From: a virus
Length of the DNA: 64,000 nt
Strand: one strand, 5' to 3'
IMG/VR virus record: IMGVR_UViG_3300035438_000894
Coordinates: 53,359-117,358 of that record
Below the pieces are notes generated by a model, which saw nothing but the letters and a program-made list of their open reading frames with translations, ran no database searches and was not told where the DNA came from. A program made the position numbers and the translations under genes. Below are positions 58,874-64,000 of the stretch, piece by piece. The stretch's first letter is position 1, and each line of letters begins with the position of its first letter.

Positions 58874-59149
58874 ATGTCAGAAGTAAAAAAACAACGTGAG
58901 AGAGTTATTGTGGCCGGAGATGGTGAATTATCATTTGGAATGGGAATTGAGAACAGTGTTAAATTACCATTCATTACGATTGATTCATTGTCAGAACCGA
59001 ATGAGGTTGGTGTTGATGTGTTAGGTGGTGAAAGTGAGGAAATTCTAACAATCATCTTTAAGAATCTCAAATCATTAGAGGTTTTGGAAAAAATGTGTAG
59101 TGAGTCAAGAAAATATTTGGAAAATAAAGATAAAAATTTGGTAGATTAA
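58874..59149 (+). CDS. hypothetical protein
   Basis: 91 aa, MSEVKKQRERVIVAGDGELS. Six bases after the ABC-like gene and probably co-transcribed. Confidence 0.6.
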   Translation: MSEVKKQRERVIVAGDGELSFGMGIENSVKLPFITIDSLSEPNEVGVDVLGGESEEILTIIFKNLKSLEVLEKMCSESRKYLENKDKNLVD

Positions 59150-59189
59150 AAAATCGTAGTATCTTTGTCCCCACAAAAACTGATATATT

Positions 59190-59513
59190 ATGTTATTAGA
59201 AAACGAAATTTTAGATTTTACGAATTGGTTGTATGACAATGGGTGGGAATTATCATCCGAAGGAAACTATACCAATATCCAAACTGATGAGGTTAAAAGT
59301 GTTGGAGAATTGATTATTAAAAGTGAAACAATCAATGATTACGTACCACAAGCATTTCAAGTTGGTAATGTGGTTAGAGATAAAAATAGTGGAAATGAGG
59401 TTGAATTGACTAGAATTGATTGGCATAAATACGACCGGGCATACACATATTGGTACGAAGATGAAGAAGGTGAGGAATGGTACGGATTTGAAGACGAATT
59501 TGAGAAAATATGA
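59190..59513 (+). CDS. acidic hypothetical protein
   Basis: 107 aa, MLLENEILDFTNWLYDNGWE. The C-terminal VGNVVRDKNSGNEVELTRID looks like a small SH3-type barrel. TATCTTTG promoter. Confidence 0.65.
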   Translation: MLLENEILDFTNWLYDNGWELSSEGNYTNIQTDEVKSVGELIIKSETINDYVPQAFQVGNVVRDKNSGNEVELTRIDWHKYDRAYTYWYEDEEGEEWYGFEDEFEKI

Positions 59514-59695
59514 TTGAGAGTGATTTAACAACAGAAGAGCTAATAAGTGAAATTATTAAATTGGAATGTGAGATAACTGAATCAATTTTTAAAGGACATA
59601 AAGCTAATGATGGTGACCAATATGTCAATCATAGAAAAAGATTATCTCTTTTAAGAAAAACACTCCGGAGTAGGAATATAATCGTATCTTTGTAA
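59510..59695 (+). CDS. small helical protein
   Basis: 61 aa, MIESDLTTEELISEIIKLEC. ATGA overlap with the previous gene. Its last codons contain the TATCTTTG promoter of the cassette array. Confidence 0.6.
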   Translation: MIESDLTTEELISEIIKLECEITESIFKGHKANDGDQYVNHRKRLSLLRKTLRSRNIIVSL

Positions 59696-59701
59696 AAATT
59701 A

Positions 59702-59731
59702 TTACATATACACCTTGTTATGTGTATGTAA
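59702..59731 (+). repeat. attC-like site A
   Basis: ACATATACAC-cttgtta-TGTGTATGT, with GTTATGT on the right side as in sites B and E. Confidence 0.5.
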
Positions 59732-59761
59732 AAAACGTAAAAAAATTAAACTTTTAAATAT

Positions 59762-59986
59762 ATGAAACGAACTAAATTAACAGATTTTATTTTGAAAAAC
59801 CTACAATGGACTGGTTTATTTTTGTGTGAACAAATTTACTGGAGTAGATTGAGTAAAACACTGAATGACATCAAAAACAACATAGATGACATTGAAACAA
59901 TTTCACACAAAAATAATGATGTAATAAAGGGGTTTTCAAAAGAAAACTTCGATAATAGAACACTGTATAAAGTTGAGGTAGTTTAA
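59762..59986 (+). CDS. cassette gene 1, hypothetical
   Basis: 74 aa, MKRTKLTDFILKNLQWTGLF. Lies between attC-like sites A and B with about 30 bases of AT-rich leader. Helical. No family recognised. Confidence 0.6.
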   Translation: MKRTKLTDFILKNLQWTGLFLCEQIYWSRLSKTLNDIKNNIDDIETISHKNNDVIKGFSKENFDNRTLYKVEVV

Positions 59987-60003
59987 TTTTAGTTTTTTAT
60001 TAC

Positions 60004-60057
60004 ACATAACGGTTGGGTGTAAAAAATTGTTTTAATGTTTTTTACACTTTGTTATGT
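60004..60057 (+). repeat. attC-like site B
   Basis: ACATAAC (60004) and GTTATGT (60051) are complementary outer boxes. Unequal spacers GGTTGG/TTT follow. A 10-bp inner stem GTGTAAAAAA/TTTTTTACAC is closed by an 11-nt loop TTGTTTTAATG. The box-spacer-stem-loop layout is that of folded integron attC sites. Confidence 0.65.
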
Positions 60058-60096
60058 TTAGTTTTAAAAAATTTATACAACTTAAAAATATATTAT

Positions 60097-60366
60097 ATGA
60101 AAGAATGGATAGAGATAAATTCAGAACAAGATTTACCAAATGAAGAATTATTTTGTTGGTGGGTAAATAGAACAAATGGTCATATGTTTCCAAGTAAATT
60201 GAAAGGACAAATGGGAAGAAGTTTGTCTCATTTAACATTTAGTCACTATATGGTTATTGATGATGTACCAACGCCACCAACAGAACGAAAACCACTTGAA
60301 GAACAAACTTCTTGGACTAAATTTGATGTAAACAAAATACTTCAAGACAAATTAAAAAACAAATAA
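60097..60366 (+). CDS. cassette gene 2, hypothetical
   Basis: 89 aa from ATG 60097: MKEWIEINSEQDLPNEELFC, then WWVNRTNG. The W-I-x-I-x-S-x-x-D-L-P start is like short DUF551-type phage proteins. Flanked by sites B and C. Confidence 0.65.
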   Translation: MKEWIEINSEQDLPNEELFCWWVNRTNGHMFPSKLKGQMGRSLSHLTFSHYMVIDDVPTPPTERKPLEEQTSWTKFDVNKILQDKLKNK

Positions 60367-60381
60367 ATTTCTTAAAATTAA

Positions 60382-60509
60382 ACATAACGATTGAGTATAA
60401 AAGAAGTGCGGTTGTGTAACAACTATCTTGCAAGGTAGATGCGGTTCAACTCCGTAACAGAGGATTTCCAATGTCGAACTTTTGGAGCATTTCTTTTATA
60501 CTTTGTTAT
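60382..60509 (+). repeat. attC-like site C with tRNA-like insert
   Basis: Outer ATAAC/GTTAT boxes, an 11-bp stem GTATAAAAGAA/TTCTTTTATAC and, in place of the 11-nt loop, 85 bases that fold into D-like (GTTG/CAAC), anticodon-like (CTATC-TTGCAA-GGTAG) and T-like (TGCGG-TTCAACT-CCGTA) arms plus a TCCAA/TTGGA hairpin. Confidence 0.55.
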
Positions 60510-60533
60510 AAAATCGTTTTAATGTTTTATAAC
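60505..60533 (+). repeat. hairpin with conserved loop, between sites C and E
   Basis: GTTATAAAA-tcgttttaatg-TTTTATAAC, a perfect 9-bp stem. Its left arm is the right box of site C and its right arm the left box of site E, so this is a cassette of zero length. Confidence 0.6.
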
Positions 60534-60580
60534 GTCCGATGATAAACAATCGTTTTAATGTTGTTTATCATTTGTTATGT
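60529..60580 (+). repeat. attC-like site E
   Basis: ATAAC/GTTAT boxes, spacers GTCCG/TT, perfect 11-bp stem ATGATAAACAA/TTGTTTATCAT and loop TCGTTTTAATG, identical to the loop of the preceding hairpin. Confidence 0.65.
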
Positions 60581-60614
60581 GTATGTAAAATAAAAATTAT
60601 ACAAATTTAAAATT

Positions 60615-60827
60615 ATGGGACGAAATAGAAACGGAAGTAATGAATTATTAGAATCTTTAATCGGAATGAATAAAGAATCAGGAACAGAATTATGTAAAGA
60701 AAATGATTATAAAGTTAGAATAACAAGAGAAGATTCTAATAATTATGTAATCACAATGGATTTACGATTTGATAGAATAAACTTGGAGATTGATAAAGGA
60801 TTAATAACCAAATGTGATATAGGATAA
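60615..60827 (+). CDS. cassette gene 3, hypothetical
   Basis: 70 aa, MGRNRNGSNELLESLIGMNK. Lies between sites E and F. Basic N-terminus, beta-rich C-terminus. No family recognised. Confidence 0.6.
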   Translation: MGRNRNGSNELLESLIGMNKESGTELCKENDYKVRITREDSNNYVITMDLRFDRINLEIDKGLITKCDIG

Positions 60828-60845
60828 TCATAATTTTTATTTTAT

Positions 60846-60872
60846 TACACATAACTATGTTATATATGTAAT
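60846..60872 (+). repeat. attC-like site F (minimal)
   Basis: TTACACATAAC-tat-GTTATATATGTAA; outer boxes preserved, inner stem and loop reduced to three bases. Confidence 0.5.
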
Positions 60873-60907
60873 ATTGTGTAAAACATTAATTATTAGTAAG
60901 TTATATT

Positions 60908-61039
60908 ATGAAAAACCAAAAAATTATAAAGATTTGTGAAGAAAAGTTTATATATCTGAACTACTCCCCTAAAACTGGAAATAATTATTTATCGCATGTT
61001 AAACCTTTCTTAGAAAGTTTATACTCACGTTTCAAATAA
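60908..61039 (+). CDS. tyrosine recombinase N-terminal fragment
   Basis: 43 aa. ICEEKFIYLNYSPKTGNNYL then SHVKPFLESL is the SAM-like core-binding start of phage and integron integrases (Y-S-P-K-T-x-x-x-Y-L pattern). The frame stops after YSRFK and no catalytic domain follows within the window. Lies directly after attC-like site F, as the last cassette. Confidence 0.7.
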   Translation: MKNQKIIKICEEKFIYLNYSPKTGNNYLSHVKPFLESLYSRFK

Positions 61040-61168
61040 TATTTTAAGTAAAGTAAAACTTCCTATATAATTTTCTAATTTTTAATTTGGTTGGTTAAAA
61101 ATTTATTCCTACCTTTGTAAAAAAATTAAAGATTAACTCTTGGTGTAAGAGGATTAAAAATAGAAATT

Positions 61169-61411
61169 ATGATATTAAAAAAAGATATGGTTGAAGGGTG
61201 GTATAATGGTTTCTGTAGAAACAACCACATGGCATATTGGGATGGTGAAAAGTTCCAATACATTCGATATCAGTTCGGGTTTTATTTGGACACCATTGAA
61301 CATTTTGAGGATGTTAAAGAAAAAAGATTGGACGGATTTGTTCCGGTTGAAAGGGTTGAAAGAATCCCCATTGATGAACAATGGAAGATTAAAGATGAAA
61401 TAGGATATTAA
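61169..61411 (+). CDS. hypothetical protein
   Basis: 80 aa, MILKKDMVEGWYNGFCRNNH. TACCTTTG promoter about 50 bases upstream. Confidence 0.6.
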   Translation: MILKKDMVEGWYNGFCRNNHMAYWDGEKFQYIRYQFGFYLDTIEHFEDVKEKRLDGFVPVERVERIPIDEQWKIKDEIGY

Positions 61412-61412
61412 G

Positions 61413-61565
61413 ATGACAGAATACGAAGCAAAACAAAGATTAAAGTGGTTTATTGATGGATATTTTATCCATTGTTTGGGAAGTTTATTCTCCAAAATGT
61501 CCACAGAAAGAATTTGTGAATTATACAATGTTGAGATGTCATATTTTAGAGAAGATATTAAATAA
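61413..61565 (+). CDS. 50-aa hypothetical protein
   Basis: MTEYEAKQRLKWFIDGYFIH, then CLGSLFSKMSTERICELYNV. Starts two bases after the previous gene's stop. Possibly helix-turn-helix-like. Confidence 0.55.
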   Translation: MTEYEAKQRLKWFIDGYFIHCLGSLFSKMSTERICELYNVEMSYFREDIK

Positions 61566-61571
61566 ACAAAT

Positions 61572-61958
61572 ATGGGTAGATATTATTTCCAAGTAGATAG
61601 AGTGGCGTCAATGAGTTTCCAACCGGAAAAAGAAACAGGTTATAAGTGGTTTGATAAAGTACCATCAAAACCTAAAACATTTTTAGGGATTAAGTATGGT
61701 ATGACAGAAGAAACACCTGAAGGGTGGAGTAATTATAATTCCGGAATAAACCGAAGAACTACGGAATATTTAAGTGAATACAAATGGTATCTTATCAATG
61801 AAGAAACTAAAGAAATTCGACAAAAATCTCAAATAACCGTTAATTTATCTGATAAGACATCACATAGCACGTATTTTGATTCTGAAGAAGAAGCGGAAGA
61901 ATATATGTATGGATTACAAGAATCAACCGGTAAGGAGTTTTTTGGAATTGACACATAA
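61572..61958 (+). CDS. hypothetical protein
   Basis: 128 aa, MGRYYFQVDRVASMSFQPEK. Mixed alpha/beta with DSEEEAEEYMYGLQ near the end. Closes the small operon from 61169. Confidence 0.65.
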   Translation: MGRYYFQVDRVASMSFQPEKETGYKWFDKVPSKPKTFLGIKYGMTEETPEGWSNYNSGINRRTTEYLSEYKWYLINEETKEIRQKSQITVNLSDKTSHSTYFDSEEEAEEYMYGLQESTGKEFFGIDT

Positions 61959-62123
61959 AAATTAAATTTACACATAGAAAGACAAACAGCGTTAAAGTTA
62001 GAAAATGTAACACTACAAGAAGTGTTATGTTTGTTGAGTAAGTTAGTTTTAGGGAGGAATGAAATAGTTTGAAAATAAATAGCCCTTCTAATTATCCCAA
62101 TCTTGATGGATGTGTGATTTATT

Positions 62124-62197
62124 AAAACACCCGCTACGTAGTCACGGCCGGATAACACGTACAGACAAGGGAGAAAAGGTCAGTCCGGGTGTTTTTT
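62124..62197 (+). ncRNA. structured RNA with T-run
   Basis: AAAACACCCG paired with CGGGTGTTTT over a 54-base interior (ACGTAGTCACGGCCGGATAA and beyond), ending in six T. A long-stem RNA or regulated terminator between 61958 and tRNA-Cys. The rest of the interval holds no gene. Confidence 0.6.
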
Positions 62198-62268
62198 AAA
62201 ATAGAAAACCTACAGTGCTCATAGAATGATATGGATACAATTCCTGTTCTTTAGGTCGTAGGTTAAAT

Positions 62269-62338
62269 GGTCTTGTTGGTCGTGGCGACCGGTTAGTCTG
62301 CAAAACTAATAGAGTGGGTTCGATTCCCCCCGAGACCT
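62269..62338 (+). tRNA. tRNA-Cys(GCA)
   Basis: Acceptor GGTCTTG/CGAGACC, D-arm GGTC/GACC, anticodon stem TTAGT/ACTAA with loop CTGCAAA, T-loop TTCGATT. Confidence 0.9.
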
Positions 62339-62339
62339 C

Positions 62340-62540
62340 AAATAACATAGTTTTTTAACTCGCGAAAATCGGCTTGAATCTCTGAATGGAAAACGCGTTT
62401 CTTAGTAAGAGGTGAAATAGAAAATTAGATTCGGAGGCATCCGGGTTGTGTGAAAAAGTAGGGGGGTTACCCGGCGGGGGACTACAAAAAATTATGTTAT
62501 TATTTTTGGTGAAACATAGGTTATGGTGACCCTTTTTAGT
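62340..62540 (+). other. non-coding stretch after tRNA-Cys
   Basis: No frame of note. CCGGGT/ACCCGG pairs around 62445-62475 and a GGTTATGGTGACC segment near 62520 suggest RNA structure. A TATTTAT motif for the HNH gene ends it. Confidence 0.35.
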
Positions 62541-62571
62541 TTTTTAAGATATTTATATTAAAATAAAGTAT

Positions 62572-63219
62572 ATGAATTTAAAAACTGTAACAAAAGAAGA
62601 ATTATTTGAAATATTAAATAATTCAAAATCAATGAGAGAGGTTATTTTATTATTTAATTTATCACCAAATGGGTCGGGTGGTTATAGAAATATTAAAGAC
62701 AGAATTATTAAATTGGGTTTAGAGATTCCTAAATATAATTATTATGGTACAGGACCTAAAGAAGTTAGATTAGACGAGGACGTTTTTGTTAAAGATTCAA
62801 CATTTGCGAGAGGTAAAATTAAAAATAGAATATTAAAGAAAAATTTACTTGAGTATAAATGTGTCGAATGTGGCAATAATGGGGAATGGAATGGTAAAAA
62901 TATTAGCCTACATTTAGACCATATTAATGGGGTTAATAATGACAATAGAATAGAAAATTTAAGATTTTTATGTCCTAATTGTCACTCCCAAACTAGCACA
63001 TATTCCGGGAAATCTAATAAAATTAAATACCATTGTGAGTGTGGTGGTACAAAAGATAAAAAAAGTGATAAATGTATCAAATGTACAAATAAACAAAATA
63101 GAAAAGTTGAGAGACCATCCATAGAACAAATAAAACAAGATGTAATTAATCTTGGGTATAAAGGAACAGGTCGTAAATATGGTGTTAGTGATAACGCCAT
63201 TAGAAAATGGTTAAAATAA
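62572..63219 (+). CDS. HNH endonuclease with C-terminal HTH
   Basis: 215 aa. Zinc HNH core (YKCVECGNNGEWNGKNISLH, then LDHINGVNNDNRIENLRFLC, PNCHSQT), a Cys cluster (HCECGGTKDKKSDKCIKC) and a final HTH (VINLGYKGTGRKYGVSDNAI then RKWLK). Its stop is one base before tRNA-Trp, mirroring the HNH/tRNA-Ser arrangement. Confidence 0.9.
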   Translation: MNLKTVTKEELFEILNNSKSMREVILLFNLSPNGSGGYRNIKDRIIKLGLEIPKYNYYGTGPKEVRLDEDVFVKDSTFARGKIKNRILKKNLLEYKCVECGNNGEWNGKNISLHLDHINGVNNDNRIENLRFLCPNCHSQTSTYSGKSNKIKYHCECGGTKDKKSDKCIKCTNKQNRKVERPSIEQIKQDVINLGYKGTGRKYGVSDNAIRKWLK

Positions 63220-63220
63220 T

Positions 63221-63291
63221 ACGTTTGTGATGTAATGGTAGCATAATTCTCTCCAAAAGAATTTGTATGGGTTCGAGACCTATCAAACGTG
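63221..63291 (+). tRNA. tRNA-Trp(CCA)
   Basis: Acceptor ACGTTTG/CAAACGT, anticodon stem ATTCT/AGAAT with loop CTCCAAA, T-loop TTCGAGA. Confidence 0.9.
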
Positions 63292-63300
63292 CAAGAAGAC

Positions 63301-63353
63301 GGAGAGTGATTTAAGGGTATAATTCCGTTAGGTGACCCCTTGAGGGTCTCTCC
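63301..63353 (+). ncRNA. structured RNA after tRNA-Trp
   Basis: GGAGAG/CTCTCC outer stem and inner GACCC-cttga-GGGTC hairpin. Confidence 0.45.
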
Positions 63354-63365
63354 CGAAGAAATATT

Positions 63366-63524
63366 GTAAAACTAAACTTCCACATAAGGTGAAGTCGGTC
63401 ATAATTGTTGGTGTGGATGTACTTCAAAGCCGTCTGTTGTTTTACAAAAAAAAGGGATAAAAGCACATAAGGATGTGCAAGCATCAGACGGTGCGAGGCA
63501 TGGGTTCGAATCCCAAATATTCCA
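63366..63524 (+). ncRNA. pseudoknot-type RNA ending in a T-arm
   Basis: Stem GTAAAAC (63366)/GTTTTAC (63439) contains CCGTCTG (63430), which pairs with CAGACGG (63485) outside it, an H-type pseudoknot. The 3' end carries GGG-TTCGAAT-CCC and an ATTCCA end, like a tRNA. A clear anticodon is lacking. Reminiscent of tmRNA in layout, but no tag frame is evident. Confidence 0.45.
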
Positions 63525-63526
63525 CA

Positions 63527-63676
63527 AAAACAGACACATAACTTAAGTCAGTGGTAATACGGATGTGAGGTTCGGAGTAATCAACCAAACCAAGAGACCG
63601 CCGAGGGTAAACACGGGTATGATGCCCGTCTAGTCCCCTAAGACGTAAATATCGGAGAATCATTCTGTCTGTTTTT
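63527..63676 (+). ncRNA. 150-nt RNA closed by a perfect 10-bp stem
   Basis: AAAACAGACA (63527) pairs with TGTCTGTTTT (63666), followed by a T-run. Inside are ACGGG/CCCGT and other short hairpins. No coding frame. Confidence 0.55.
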
Positions 63677-63684
63677 AATTATTT

Positions 63685-63825
63685 GGGTAACCTTTCCGGT
63701 GTAGCGAATCGGGCCATTCGGTGAGGGTGGTGTCAGAGAATAAGGTTAATTGGAGTACAATGTATTGTAATATTTCTAGAAAAAAAGATATGTCAAGGCT
63801 CTCGGTGCGAATCCCCTGTTACCCA
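63685..63825 (+). tRNA. oversize tRNA-like unit 3
   Basis: Perfect acceptor-like GGGTAAC/GTTACCC 141 nt apart, with a T-arm-like CGGTGCGAATCCCC near the 3' end and a CGAAT-cgggcc-ATTCG hairpin near the 5' end. Its length matches the two oversize units at 55.2-55.6 kb. Anticodon unassigned. Confidence 0.45.
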
Positions 63826-63835
63826 CAAAATTTAT

Positions 63836-64000
63836 CGATACGGTGAATACCGGCGATAATCGCCGTAGAAATACGGTGAATGTAAATAAAAAGTTTAACA
63901 ACCGGGGTGTCCATACTCTAAAAAATTAATGGACTAGCGTGTTGATAGGGGTGACCTCCCAATAGTAGCACCGTAGTAATACGGTAAAGGATAGATAAGG
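63836..64000 (+). ncRNA. start of a highly structured RNA, runs off window
   Basis: CGGCGA-taa-TCGCCG, then CCGTA-GAAA-TACGG and, 100 bases later, CCGTA-GTAA-TACGG: two identical stems with GNRA tetraloops. No frame. GNRA-capped repeated stems next to phage tRNAs resemble large ornate RNAs such as GOLLD or ROOL, but identity is not established. Confidence 0.45.

Noticed and set aside
63366-63524. tmRNA gene
   Set aside because: The segment is far shorter than known tmRNAs, no tag reading frame ending in an Ala-Ala type sequence was found, and the 5' acceptor strand is uncertain.

Overview
The window looks like part of a large, AT-rich genome of a tailed phage infecting a member of the Bacteroidetes, probably a flavobacterium. 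Three things suggest this. Many genes follow a Bacteroidetes-type promoter (TTTG, about 20 bases, TAnnTTTG) instead of -35/-10 boxes. There is a long tRNA array with homing endonucleases. Phage-type auxiliary genes are present: ThyA, ClpP, RNA ligase, prohibitin-like SPFH protein, GH19 lysozyme, a glucosaminidase-like muramidase, cyclophilin and calcineurin-type phosphatases. No terminase, portal, capsid, tail or DNA polymerase gene was recognised, so this is an accessory and late-gene part of a bigger genome.

Layout. 0-5 kb: cassettes separated by a dispersed repeat (4 copies), including an intact TnpB/Cas12-like nuclease followed by its own promoter, a structured RNA and a 36-nt-repeat CRISPR-like mini-array. 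5-26 kb (mostly +): many small proteins. A large subset start with a near-identical leader (M-K-Y-I-I-T-E-S-Q type, here called the ITE leader) and many share a C-terminal FGL...WF..Y region (here called the WF box). Single-gene functions here are a metallopeptidase, ParB-like protein, ImmA/IrrE-like peptidase, cyclophilin, muramidase and DUF2452 protein. A second mini-array with a related 36-nt repeat starts inside the 3' end of one ITE-leader gene at 21.2 kb. 26-44 kb (mostly -): phosphatases, lysozyme, thymidylate synthase, RNA ligase, SPFH protein, homing endonucleases and a tightly overlapped run of small genes. 44-50 kb (+): presumed virion or head-associated proteins, with ITE-like leaders on most of the larger ones. 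50-53 kb: ClpP and small genes. 53.5-57 kb and 62.2-64 kb: tRNAs interleaved with structured, unidentified RNAs, three oversize tRNA-like units and HNH genes. 59.7-61.1 kb: a small cassette array bounded by integron attC-like folded sites and ending in a tyrosine-recombinase N-terminal fragment.

Working model (inference). The ITE leaders resemble the capsid-targeting sequences of T4 internal proteins and are often followed by (L/I)-x-E sites of the kind cut by T4-type prohead protease. The numerous ITE proteins may therefore be packaged and injected. Their genes often follow a second upstream motif, TATTTAT, placed 4-10 bases before the start codon, distinct from the host-like promoter used by the small housekeeping-type genes.

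The two mini-arrays and the TnpB-like gene together are the best candidate for an undescribed RNA-guided system. The attC-like array and the non-canonical tRNA-like RNAs are the next best.
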